From UBA1563 sp037440065 (GTDB taxonomy: Bacteria > Bacteroidota > Ignavibacteria > Ignavibacteriales > Ignavibacteriaceae), in the NCBI GenBank assembly GCA_037440065.1, contig JBBIUV010000016.1:863574-927573 (forward strand): a DNA stretch of 64,000 nucleotides, given 5' to 3'. The notes beneath the pieces were generated by a model that was not told where the DNA came from, ran no database searches, and saw only the letters and a program-made list of their open reading frames with translations. Shown piece by piece: positions 18,451 to 25,756 of this stretch. How positions within the stretch are numbered: the stretch's first letter is position 1; every line of letters starts with the position of its first letter. The translations under genes were made by a program, and so were the position numbers.

Positions 18451-19515
18451 TTATCTAATTATAGTTGCTCGAAATTCTTTTTTAACATTATTTTCAAATT
18501 GTGTTGAGAAAGTTAAAGTTATTTTAACATCTTGACTTTGCCCGACAGGGATTGCAGAATAAACATCATCGTTTATCTGTAAAACCAAGTAACCAAAACT
18601 TCCCGCTTCGTAAGTAGTTAATCCGTTGATCAACCCTTCAAAATCACTTGTAACTCTATAGTTCCTGAATTTAGGTTTTACAACAACAAATCCCGTTGGA
18701 GTGTTCCCAATATAGGTGAATAGAAATTCACGATCTTTTGGATTATCTATACTTATGTAAAACTCTTCACCTTTATCATCTTTAGTAACCGTCTTCCATC
18801 CAGCAAATTCAGTTAAACTCGGTTTGTTAATGGTAATTTGCCACGAAGATTTTTGCAATTCGTTTTTGGAATTTTTAAAGGTGAACTCTTTCCCATTGTA
18901 CATTCCGGTGATACTCAATTGTTTACCAACAAATTCCGTGTTGCTTAAAACCGTATCAAGATTTACAATTGGTCCTGTTCCACTTATTACTGTTCTTCCA
19001 CCATCTTCAATTTTGTAGGAATATGCATTAATGTCACCAAACTCTACTGTAGCAAAACTAAAAGTCCCTTGTTCACCATAATAATAATTAGGTCGTATGT
19101 TTAATGCAGAAGCAATTGTAGGATAATCTACATTTACGAGATAATAAAACTCTTTGTTTAGACTACCGGTTTCACCAGTAGCTCTTACGGTAACTCGAAT
19201 ATAAAAAGTTCCGGTAAGTTCGATGGATTCTTTAATAAAAAGGATAAATGTGGTTCCTCTTCCTCCGGCGGTGGCTTTTGCAAAATCTTCTTTTTTAGGT
19301 TTTTGATAAAAGTTTTTACACTCTCTAACTTTTTGAAGATTAGCGTCTAACAAATCGATGGTGTAATCGATTCTTAGAATATTTCCCAAGACAAATGGTG
19401 AAACGTCAAAGTTCTGATAAGCTGCGACGTTAATGGTGTCCCTCACATCTACTTTTTGAGCAAACGAATAAGTAGAGATTAAAAGGATAGACAGGAAAAA
19501 TAATACTCGTTTCAT
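18451..19515 (-). CDS. Secreted/periplasmic Ig-like protein, possible GldM-type periplasmic component
   Basis: A 354-residue protein with a clear signal peptide (MKRVLFFLSILLISTYSFAQ). The rest is beta-rich with no catalytic motif I can recognise. It is built of apparent Ig-like segments: about residues 20-130, a middle segment, and a C-terminal part from about 235 containing FLFTYIGNTPTGFVVVK. It follows the GldL-like/GldM-like pair after 124 bases that hold a terminator and a possible promoter. GldM proteins normally carry several periplasmic Ig-like domains after one helix. The GldM-like protein here is short (201 residues), so this protein could supply missing periplasmic domains as a separate chain. 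That is a hypothesis from context. Confidence 0.7.
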   Translation of the reverse strand: MKRVLFFLSILLISTYSFAQKVDVRDTINVAAYQNFDVSPFVLGNILRIDYTIDLLDANLQKVRECKNFYQKPKKEDFAKATAGGRGTTFILFIKESIELTGTFYIRVTVRATGETGSLNKEFYYLVNVDYPTIASALNIRPNYYYGEQGTFSFATVEFGDINAYSYKIEDGGRTVISGTGPIVNLDTVLSNTEFVGKQLSITGMYNGKEFTFKNSKNELQKSSWQITINKPSLTEFAGWKTVTKDDKGEEFYISIDNPKDREFLFTYIGNTPTGFVVVKPKFRNYRVTSDFEGLINGLTTYEAGSFGYLVLQINDDVYSAIPVGQSQDVKITLTFSTQFENNVKKEFRATIIR

Positions 19516-19535
19516 ACAACTCTCTTTTAATTAAT

Positions 19536-19543
19536 CAAAGTTA
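19536..19543 (-). promoter_or_regulatory. Possible internal -7 element (TAACTTTG)
   Basis: On the minus strand this reads TAACTTTG, a full match to the Bacteroidota -7 element TANNTTTG. It lies 20 bases upstream of the start at 19515 and just beyond the terminator at 19587-19629. No TTTG is found at the expected -33 position, so this is weak on its own. It would explain how genes beyond the terminator are expressed. Confidence 0.25.
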
Positions 19544-19586
19544 TTAAATAATAACCAATTAATTTGTGAACTAAATCAAAAACGGG

Positions 19587-19629
19587 AAAAAATATTTACC
19601 ATAATCCCACCTAGGGATTATGGTAAATA
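19587..19629 (-). terminator. Strong intrinsic terminator between the GldM-like gene and the secreted protein gene
   Basis: Perfect 16-bp inverted repeat: arms 19593-19608 and 19614-19629 (minus-strand arm TATTTACCATAATCCC), loop of 5 bases. On the minus strand it is followed at once by six T (19592-19587). It begins 10 bases past the stop of the 201-residue protein gene. It should end or reduce transcription from the motor-like pair. Confidence 0.8.
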
Positions 19630-19639
19630 AAACTAAGCA

Positions 19640-20245
19640 CTAGTAAACCTCTATGCCTTTTGAAACTTTTCCACCTTGACGTTTTGCACTGATCGAAAAA
19701 GATTCAACCGGGCTTTTAGCAGTTTTTTGTTCTCCTACCATATCTTTCAAAGCCTGCAGTAAAAAGTGTGGTAAGTAACTTGGTAGTTGTCTTTCAACTT
19801 TGCAATATGCTTTAAATTGAAAGTCACCTGCAGTTTCAATCTTACCAACAAGTTTCCCGTTTCCATCCTCGCCACGAACTATTTTAAAAGTTTCATTTCC
19901 AGAGGCAACAGTTAATCCATCACTTGGCCAACCAGCAGGTTTCGCTGATCCGGGAGCCACATCAACATAAAACTCTACCGATTTTTTTTCTTCATCCGAA
20001 ACCAAACCAATTGGTGTTAATACAACAACAACTTCTTTGTTTTCCGGATCGCCAAGGTTAAAATCTGTTTTAGCTTGAGGAATTGCAAGTAGCAAAGGGC
20101 TTTTATATGAAGCTGCCATACTACTTAGCATTTTAGAACGAACTTCTTTTTGAGCCTCCTCATATTCATCTCGCTCTGTAATTACTACGAGTAATTCCGT
20201 AAGCAAAACGAGATAGAGGATAAAATAAACTAAACTCTTTTTCAT
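19640..20245 (-). CDS. Short GldM-like inner-membrane protein
   Basis: A 201-residue protein with one N-terminal membrane helix (about residues 5-22, SLVYFILYLVLLTELLVVI). A charged coil-like stretch (ERDEYEEAQKEVRSKM) and a beta-rich periplasmic domain follow. The topology (single N-terminal helix, periplasmic C-terminus) and the position directly after the GldL-like gene (19-base gap) are those of GldM/PorM, the partner in the GldL5-GldM2 proton-driven motor. Typical GldM is about 500 residues, so this would be a truncated or minimal form. Sequence similarity is weak to the eye. The assignment is from topology and synteny. GAGGA precedes the ATG. Confidence 0.6.
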   Translation of the reverse strand: MKKSLVYFILYLVLLTELLVVITERDEYEEAQKEVRSKMLSSMAASYKSPLLLAIPQAKTDFNLGDPENKEVVVVLTPIGLVSDEEKKSVEFYVDVAPGSAKPAGWPSDGLTVASGNETFKIVRGEDGNGKLVGKIETAGDFQFKAYCKVERQLPSYLPHFLLQALKDMVGEQKTAKSPVESFSISAKRQGGKVSKGIEVY

Positions 20246-20264
20246 TTTTTTTCCTCTATAATAT

Positions 20265-20939
20265 TTAGACTTTAAAACTTTGTTTCAATTCGTTCATTGT
20301 CTTCATGTATTCGTTTCTGATTCCGGTAATTCTTTGAGTTAAGCCGGCTATTTTTTCAACATAAACATCAATTCCTTTAAGTTCTTCCATTGCGGTAGCT
20401 CTAAAGGTATCTGCTTTATAGGTAGCTTTAACTTCGCTTACGGCGGTTAAATATTCTTTGTTCATGTGAGCAAGTCGTTTTGAAATTTGTGTCATTTTTT
20501 CAACATAGTCATCAATGACTTTAAGATCTTCGTAAGCGATTCCTTTTAGTTGGGAGAGTTCTTGCTTAATCATTGTAACATCCAACCCAAATTTTTCAGC
20601 AGCCTTAGGATTATGTTCAGCAACAGAGCCATGAACTTCTTCCGGAGTGAAAAATGTTACTATTGACAAAATCAATAAGAGGAAAAATTCAAGAAACAAA
20701 GCGGCCATAACCCAATTTGGATCAATTTTATCTTCAGCACCAATGAAAAATTTAGGAACAATTGCCAATTTACCGGCGATTGAACCCAACCCTCTTAAAC
20801 CTACAATAATGATAAGAACTGCGGCACCCATATACACAATACCCTGGATATTGTTAGCGTAATTTGGGATAACCGTATGAACCATCCACTTACCAAAAGA
20901 TGTTTTTGGAGTGTTAGCTGTTTTGACTTGTGTACTCAC
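20265..20939 (-). CDS. GldL/PorL-like motor protein
   Basis: A 224-residue protein with two membrane helices, at about 31-52 and 76-97. The first contains VYMGAAVLIIIVGL, closely resembling the GldL segment YGMGAAVVIIGALF. The second contains ALFLEFFLLLILS, keeping a buried glutamate (Glu84) where GldL has TEALIFALS, the residue tied to proton-driven rotation. The cytoplasmic C-terminus holds two copies of a 33-residue helical repeat (about 139-171 and 187-219; both LK-ID-YVEK ... EY ... K). It is the first gene of the cluster, followed by the short GldM-like gene. The GldL relationship is from remembered family sequence, not a search. Confidence 0.7.
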   Translation of the reverse strand: MSTQVKTANTPKTSFGKWMVHTVIPNYANNIQGIVYMGAAVLIIIVGLRGLGSIAGKLAIVPKFFIGAEDKIDPNWVMAALFLEFFLLLILSIVTFFTPEEVHGSVAEHNPKAAEKFGLDVTMIKQELSQLKGIAYEDLKVIDDYVEKMTQISKRLAHMNKEYLTAVSEVKATYKADTFRATAMEELKGIDVYVEKIAGLTQRITGIRNEYMKTMNELKQSFKV

Positions 20940-21014
20940 TTTTTGTCTCCTTACTTTGATTGATAAAGATTATTTGATTGAAAAGTACCTGTATATTTTG
21001 AAAGTGTCTTCAAC

Positions 21015-21051
21015 TTTAACCTCCTCAAGAATATCTAGAAAAGAGGTTAAA
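21015..21051 (-). promoter_or_regulatory. Inverted repeat in the 5' leader of the GldL-like operon
   Basis: Perfect 9-bp inverted repeat TTTAACCTC / GAGGTTAAA, arms 21015-21023 and 21043-21051, loop 19 bases. It lies about 75 bases upstream of the GldL-like start. It could be an operator or a leader structure. Confidence 0.3.
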
Positions 21052-21086
21052 ATCCTTTTAGAATTATTTACTTGAATACTTGGGAA

Positions 21087-21118
21087 CAAGTTTATGAAAA
21101 ATATTTTAATAATTCAAT
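21087..21118 (-). promoter_or_regulatory. Candidate promoter of the GldL-like operon
   Basis: The minus strand reads ATTG (21118-21115), a 20-base spacer, then TAAACTTG (21094-21087). Each element is one base off the Bacteroidota consensus TTTG / TANNTTTG, with normal spacing. It would give a leader of about 140 bases that includes the inverted repeat at 21015-21051. Weak match. Confidence 0.3.
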
Positions 21119-21125
21119 AAATATT

Positions 21126-22718
21126 TTAAATATTTTTATTTTTTTCTTCAAACCATGAAAAGAATTCACGCAAAGCTTCACGCCGTTCCGGCGGTACATA
21201 ATTAAAGTTTATTCCGCGAGGAGTGATTTCCCAGAACTCTTCATTCGTCGTGTTAAAAATAATGTCCTTCACTTTTTCTATTCTACTGCTCGGTTCAACA
21301 GTCATATCCTGATAAATAATCCGTGCTAAGTCTTTGTCACCTTTTAATAGATAATAACCCGCTAGTTTTACTTGTGCAATACGAACTCCGATAAGGGAGA
21401 TTTCTTTTGAATCAATTCCCTTCCCTTTTGATTCTTCAAGCGGCTCATCTAATTGAAGGAACTGCATCAACAGCGTTTGCAAATTTGGAACTTTAAGATC
21501 GAAAGCAACTTCATTTAATCTGCAAAGATCATGAGCTGCAGTTTCAAGAATAAAGAGTACCTGATTTTTATTTGCTTCTTGTCCGTAATAGCGAAAATAG
21601 AATGCAACTTTTTCAACATCAATTGGATTTGCTACAAGTAACTCTTCACCAACAACACGGTAATGTTCTAAAGTGTTGAAAGCAGAACGGGGATCTTTTT
21701 CTCGGATCGCAATGCGAAGATACGAGTTAAAATATTGGAATGCACAAGTAAGCGCCCCTTTGTCTTTTATTTGTATCGCCTTTATCGCAATCAGTTCAGA
21801 ATTTAGAAGAACGCCTGATGCTACATCTCTTAAGGTTAAACGAGAGTTATTAAAAACAAGTTCCAAAAGTCCGAATATTTTTCTTTCAATTAAAACTTTC
21901 TGCTCTTCAATTTGGTTCATTACGTATTGAGAGTAGCTTGAAAAATCGGGATCAAAATATTCATTCCCTGAAAGCTTAAACCATCTTTCGGGAAGTTCTG
22001 ATTTTCGATTCATGTAGGTTTCAATAATTTCTCGAAGCGTGTTTATACAAAGTAGTGTAACCGCTCTGTCGCCCTGGTAAACGGAATTTAGAGCTATATC
22101 CCCAACAAAATTTATATTTTGAGTTAATTCGTCTTTCGCTTTAATTAAATCAGTCTCTTTTCCTGAAATAACATTTTCAATAATTTTTAATGACTTTTTT
22201 TGAACATAGGAAAGGAAGTTGTTTGGACGGAGAAAATTAAAAACATAATTAAAATGAGGAAGAACAATTACAAGACTAAAGATTATTAATAATAAATTGA
22301 ATCCAACACTGTAAAGAGTTGCAAAGTCATCACGAATGGTATTAGTTACTAAGATAGTATTCACTCCAGTAACAATAAAAAGTCCAATCACCAGGATATT
22401 TGTCTTATCCGTTATGAACAAATCCATGATTTTCGAGGAATATTTATTTGCAGCTAATTGAACGATAATGGCAACTACTGTTATCTCAATTCCAAGAATA
22501 GAAGTAACTAGTTCCCCTAACCCGCCAAGTGTATTTGTGAGAGTCCCAACATCTTTATTGAAGAAAATATAAAAAAGGGATTCAAGTTTAGCCCTTATTA
22601 AAATGGTATCGATCCACCGATTCACAAAATAAATTGTAAAACTGAACCCGATTATTAGAAAAAGGGGTTTTATCCAGGGAGAAGAATTAATTTGTGCCGC
22701 AACAATATTCTTTTTCAT
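21126..22718 (-). CDS. DUF2254-like polytopic membrane protein
   Basis: A 530-residue protein. The N-terminal ~160 residues carry about four hydrophobic segments (starting near residues 15, 72, 105 and 135). Between them lies LVTSILGIEITVVAIIVQLA and ANKYSSKIMDLFITDK, similar in arrangement to DUF2254 membrane proteins. The remaining ~370 residues are soluble, mostly helical, without a catalytic motif I recognise. It has its own promoter (22740-22770) and a very short 5' leader. Its 3' end faces the GldL-like gene, 186 bases away, on the same strand. I see no direct functional link to either neighbour. The family call is tentative; function unknown. Confidence 0.6.
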   Translation of the reverse strand: MKKNIVAAQINSSPWIKPLFLIIGFSFTIYFVNRWIDTILIRAKLESLFYIFFNKDVGTLTNTLGGLGELVTSILGIEITVVAIIVQLAANKYSSKIMDLFITDKTNILVIGLFIVTGVNTILVTNTIRDDFATLYSVGFNLLLIIFSLVIVLPHFNYVFNFLRPNNFLSYVQKKSLKIIENVISGKETDLIKAKDELTQNINFVGDIALNSVYQGDRAVTLLCINTLREIIETYMNRKSELPERWFKLSGNEYFDPDFSSYSQYVMNQIEEQKVLIERKIFGLLELVFNNSRLTLRDVASGVLLNSELIAIKAIQIKDKGALTCAFQYFNSYLRIAIREKDPRSAFNTLEHYRVVGEELLVANPIDVEKVAFYFRYYGQEANKNQVLFILETAAHDLCRLNEVAFDLKVPNLQTLLMQFLQLDEPLEESKGKGIDSKEISLIGVRIAQVKLAGYYLLKGDKDLARIIYQDMTVEPSSRIEKVKDIIFNTTNEEFWEITPRGINFNYVPPERREALREFFSWFEEKNKNI

Positions 22719-22739
22719 TAATTCCTAATAAAGTTTACT

Positions 22740-22770
22740 CAAAAATATCATTTACTCCCTATTCTACAAA
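22740..22770 (-). promoter_or_regulatory. Bacteroidota-type promoter for the membrane protein gene
   Basis: On the minus strand: TTTG (22770-22767), 19-base spacer, TATTTTTG (22747-22740). This matches TTTG / TANNTTTG completely. The start codon is at 22718, so the leader would be about 15 bases. Confidence 0.65.
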
Positions 22771-22778
22771 CAAAATAT

Positions 22779-22809
22779 TTTGTAATTCAAAAAAAAACCT
22801 TTAGCTTTG
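22779..22809 (+). promoter_or_regulatory. Bacteroidota-type promoter for the pyrRBC operon
   Basis: TTTG at 22779-22782, 19-base spacer, TAGCTTTG at 22802-22809, a full match to TTTG / TANNTTTG. It lies back to back with the divergent promoter at 22740-22770, the two -33 boxes only 8 bases apart. The transcript would start near 22815, about 115 bases before pyrR. Confidence 0.65.
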
Positions 22810-22860
22810 GATCAAAATTATTAACCTTTAATTCTATTCAGAGAGATAGAGAAGGAGCAA

Positions 22861-22911
22861 ATGAAAAACATTTTTTATAGAATAATTAAGAAGGACCTCT
22901 GCGGCTTTTAG
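22861..22911 (+). CDS. Putative pyr leader peptide (16 residues)
   Basis: A short ORF, MKNIFYRIIKKDLCGF then TAG, with AAGGAG three bases upstream of its ATG (a close spacing). It includes a run of six T (22871-22876), where UTP-limited polymerase could pause. Its stop codon lies in the top of the hairpin at 22896-22920 that covers the pyrR ribosome-binding site. The arrangement recalls the E. coli pyrBI leader. Translation is not proven. Confidence 0.4.
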   Translation: MKNIFYRIIKKDLCGF

Positions 22912-22927
22912 CCAAGGAGGATTTTTT
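22896..22927 (+). promoter_or_regulatory. Candidate attenuator hairpin at the pyrR ribosome-binding site
   Basis: CCTC (22896-22899) can pair with GAGG (22917-22920), and GGCT (22903-22906) with AGCC (22910-22913), with a small internal loop. The outer arm contains the pyrR Shine-Dalgarno AAGGAGG (22914-22920). Six T follow (22922-22927). It could act as an intrinsic terminator or by hiding the ribosome-binding site. PyrR or UTP control is inferred from the downstream genes. Confidence 0.45.
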
Positions 22928-22931
22928 ATAT

Positions 22932-23471
22932 ATGGACATCAAAGCAAAAATTATTGATGAGATCGGACTCAACCGGATCATCACCCGTTTTACCCACGAA
23001 ATAATTGAGCGAAACAAAGGTTCTCTCAATTTAACGTTAATGGGAATGCGCACCCGTGGCGAATTCTTAGCAAAAAGAATTCACCAAAAAATAAAAGAAA
23101 TTGAAAAAGTCGAAATCCCTTTAGCGATTCTCGATGTTACCTTGTATCGTGATGATTTCCGCATGAGGTTAAAACAACCGCAGGTGTCTGTTTCTGATAT
23201 CACATTCGATATCAACGAAAAAAATATTGTACTAATTGATGACGTTTTGTACACAGGAAGAACCGTCCGCTCTGCAATGAGTGCGATCATGGATTTGGGA
23301 CGTCCGAGTTCAATTCAGCTTTGTGTTCTGGTTGATCGCGGACACCGTGAACTCCCCATCAGCGCTGATTATGTTGGTAAGAATATTCCTACTTCAATTA
23401 ACGAAGAAGTAAAAGTTAAATTAAAAGAAATTGACGGTGAAGATGCCGTTTATTTAGTAGAAGAAAAATAA
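22932..23471 (+). CDS. pyrR: PyrR bifunctional pyr regulator / uracil phosphoribosyltransferase
   Basis: A 179-residue protein, normal length for PyrR. The PRPP-binding loop IVLIDDVLYTGRTVRSAM is at about residues 98-115, with VLVDRGHRELPI following, both typical of PyrR. PyrR proteins bind pyr mRNA in a UMP-dependent way and have uracil phosphoribosyltransferase activity. A strong AAGGAGG lies 11 bases before the ATG inside a hairpin. pyrB starts 14 bases after the stop, so the gene heads a pyrR-pyrB-pyrC operon and probably controls it through the leader upstream. Confidence 0.95.
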   Translation: MDIKAKIIDEIGLNRIITRFTHEIIERNKGSLNLTLMGMRTRGEFLAKRIHQKIKEIEKVEIPLAILDVTLYRDDFRMRLKQPQVSVSDITFDINEKNIVLIDDVLYTGRTVRSAMSAIMDLGRPSSIQLCVLVDRGHRELPISADYVGKNIPTSINEEVKVKLKEIDGEDAVYLVEEK

Positions 23472-23485
23472 AAGGATAAAGTAAA

Positions 23486-24406
23486 ATGCCTCTTTCAAGC
23501 AGACATTTATTAGGATTAGAAGCTACTCCAAAAGAAGATATAAAGTTATTTTTGGACACCGCCACAACTTTTAAGGAAGTTCTGGAAAGACCGATAAAAC
23601 GTGTCCCGACATTACAAGGTAAAACCGTTGTTAACTTATTTTATGAAAACTCAACTCGCACCAGGATCTCTTTTGAACTTGCAGAAAAAAGACTATCTGC
23701 TGATGCAGTAAATTTCTCGGTTTCAACAAGCAGCGTTTCCAAAGGAGAAACTTTTAAAGATACAATTAGAAATATCGAAGCAATGAAAATCGACATGGTT
23801 GTTGTACGCCACGCTGCTGCCGGAACACCTCTCTATCTCACCCAACTATGTGATGCTCATATTATTAATGCCGGCGATGGAATTCATGAGCACCCAACCC
23901 AGGCTTTGCTTGATATGTATTCCATCCGTGAAAAACTTGGTCGACTCGAAGGAGTTAAAGTCTGTATTGTCGGCGATATTGCTCACAGCAGGGTTGCTCT
24001 CTCAAATATTTTCGGATTAAAAACAATTGGTGCAGAAGTTTCAGTTTGTGGTCCGGCAACAATGATTCCGCGCAACATTAAAGAGCTTGGCGTAAAAGTT
24101 TTTTATAACATTGATGAAGCCATTCAAGAAAATGAAGTTTTAAATGTTTTACGAATTCAGTTAGAAAGAAAAGCTGGAGGAAATTTTCCTACTTTGCGGG
24201 AATATCATGCGAGTTATGGAATTACGAACGAGCGACTTGAAAAAAATGGAAAAGATATTCTCATACTTCATCCCGGTCCAATAAACCGCGGTGTTGAAAT
24301 TTCATCGGAAGTCGCTGACGGAAGCCACCAAATTATACTTCAACAAGTGACAAACGGCGTTGCAGTTCGCATGGCTGTACTCTACTTATTAGGAACTCAA
24401 AACTAA
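23486..24406 (+). CDS. pyrB: Aspartate carbamoyltransferase catalytic subunit
   Basis: A 306-residue protein of normal length. It joins carbamoyl phosphate and aspartate in the second step of de novo pyrimidine synthesis, in the cytoplasm. The carbamoyl phosphate loop ENSTRTR is at about residues 53-59, HEHPTQALLD near 130-140, and HPGPINRGVE near 265. SSVSKGET is the 80s-loop equivalent. No pyrI regulatory subunit is adjacent, so control is probably at the level of PyrR and the leader. pyrC begins 12 bases after the stop. Confidence 0.96.
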   Translation: MPLSSRHLLGLEATPKEDIKLFLDTATTFKEVLERPIKRVPTLQGKTVVNLFYENSTRTRISFELAEKRLSADAVNFSVSTSSVSKGETFKDTIRNIEAMKIDMVVVRHAAAGTPLYLTQLCDAHIINAGDGIHEHPTQALLDMYSIREKLGRLEGVKVCIVGDIAHSRVALSNIFGLKTIGAEVSVCGPATMIPRNIKELGVKVFYNIDEAIQENEVLNVLRIQLERKAGGNFPTLREYHASYGITNERLEKNGKDILILHPGPINRGVEISSEVADGSHQIILQQVTNGVAVRMAVLYLLGTQN

Positions 24407-24418
24407 GGAAATTGAAAA

Positions 24419-25708
24419 ATGAAAATCGCTCTTAAAAATTGCCAGTTAATTCAACCGCAGCAAAAAATAAATAAGAAATCGAACCTTTTAATTGAAGACG
24501 GAATCATAATTAAGATTGGGAATCTATCTGCGGAAGATTTAAAAAATGCTGAGGTATTCGATCTAAAAGAAAATTTTGTGGCTCCGGGATTTTTCGACAT
24601 GCACGTTCACCTACGTGAACCGGGGCGTGAAGATGAAGAAACTGTACAAACAGGTTGTGATGCCGCCGCGCAAGGTGGATTTACCGGAATAGCTTGTATG
24701 CCAAACACGGAACCAGCTTTAGACTCAGCGGAAGTAATTTCGTTAATAAAAGAAAAAGCGAAAAATCATTTGGTTGAAGTTTTTCCAATTGGAGCTGCTA
24801 CTGTTGGACGCAAAGGAGAAGTCATTTCTCCAATGGCTGAGTTATTCAATGCCGGTGCGGTTGGTTTTTCCGATGATGGTGTTGCAATTAAAAATGCTCG
24901 CATCCTAAAAACAAGTTTAGAATATTCTACTATGTTTGACGTTCCGGTAATTGAACATTGTGAAGATGAATCGCTTGCCGGCGGCGCGATGAACGAAGGA
25001 ACTACTTCAACATTTTTAGGACTTCCTCCAATCCCCTCGGTTGCTGAAGATTTAATTGTTATGCGTGATATCTTGATGGCTGAATATACCGGCGGCAAAG
25101 TTCACATTGCACATATGAGTACAAAAAAGTCAGCCCAGATGGTCAGGGAAGCAAAAGCAAAAGGAATTCGAGTAACGTCCGAAGTTTCTCCCCATCATTT
25201 CACTTTAACTGAAGAAGCTGTGAAAGGCTACAACACAAATACGAAAATGAATCCCCCGCTCCGTTCTCAGGAAGATGTTGAAGCTATGTTAGATGGATTG
25301 AAAGACGGAACTATCGATTGCATTGCCAGCGACCATGCCCCCCATTCTCTTGAAGAAAAAGAAATGGAATTTGAATATGCGCCGAATGGAATTGTCGGAC
25401 TTGAAACGCAAATCGGTTTAGCTTTAACAGAACTCTATCATAAAAAAGTTCTAACCATTGAACAACTCGTTGAAAAGTTTGCGATCAATCCACGGAAAAT
25501 TCTCAATCTGCCAATCTGTAAATTTGAAATAGGTGAAAAAGCAAACCTTACCATTTTTGATGTGAATGAAATTTGGTCGGTAGATATTTATCAGTTCAAA
25601 TCAAAATCGAAAAACTCTCCCTTCAATAAACGGTTATTAAAGGGAAAAACTACCGGAGTAATCAATCAAAGAAAAATGTTATTACAAGGAAAGTTAAGAG
25701 AGATTTAG
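24419..25708 (+). CDS. pyrC: Dihydroorotase (class I)
   Basis: A 429-residue amidohydrolase that closes carbamoyl aspartate to dihydroorotate, the third step of pyrimidine synthesis. Metal-binding motifs are visible: FDMHVHLREPG (about 59-69), VIEHCED (about 179), VHIAHMST (about 230) and ASDHAPH (about 304). The length and the DMHVHLREPG form are those of class I bacterial enzymes. It is the last gene of the pyr operon and is followed after 12 bases by a strong hairpin. Confidence 0.95.
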   Translation: MKIALKNCQLIQPQQKINKKSNLLIEDGIIIKIGNLSAEDLKNAEVFDLKENFVAPGFFDMHVHLREPGREDEETVQTGCDAAAQGGFTGIACMPNTEPALDSAEVISLIKEKAKNHLVEVFPIGAATVGRKGEVISPMAELFNAGAVGFSDDGVAIKNARILKTSLEYSTMFDVPVIEHCEDESLAGGAMNEGTTSTFLGLPPIPSVAEDLIVMRDILMAEYTGGKVHIAHMSTKKSAQMVREAKAKGIRVTSEVSPHHFTLTEEAVKGYNTNTKMNPPLRSQEDVEAMLDGLKDGTIDCIASDHAPHSLEEKEMEFEYAPNGIVGLETQIGLALTELYHKKVLTIEQLVEKFAINPRKILNLPICKFEIGEKANLTIFDVNEIWSVDIYQFKSKSKNSPFNKRLLKGKTTGVINQRKMLLQGKLREI

Positions 25709-25720
25709 TTTAAAGAAGAA

Positions 25721-25753
25721 TGAGGGGTTTCTTTTCTGAAAAGAAACCCCTCA
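25721..25753. terminator. Bidirectional terminator between pyrC and the convergent DUF5683-type gene
   Basis: Inverted repeat TGAGGGGTTTCTTT (from 25721) with AAAGAAACCCCTCA (ending 25753), about 14 bp with a short TCTGA-type loop. It sits between convergent genes (pyrC stop at 25708; opposite stop at 25757). T-rich sequence on both sides supports use in both directions. Confidence 0.75.
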
Positions 25754-25756
25754 ATT

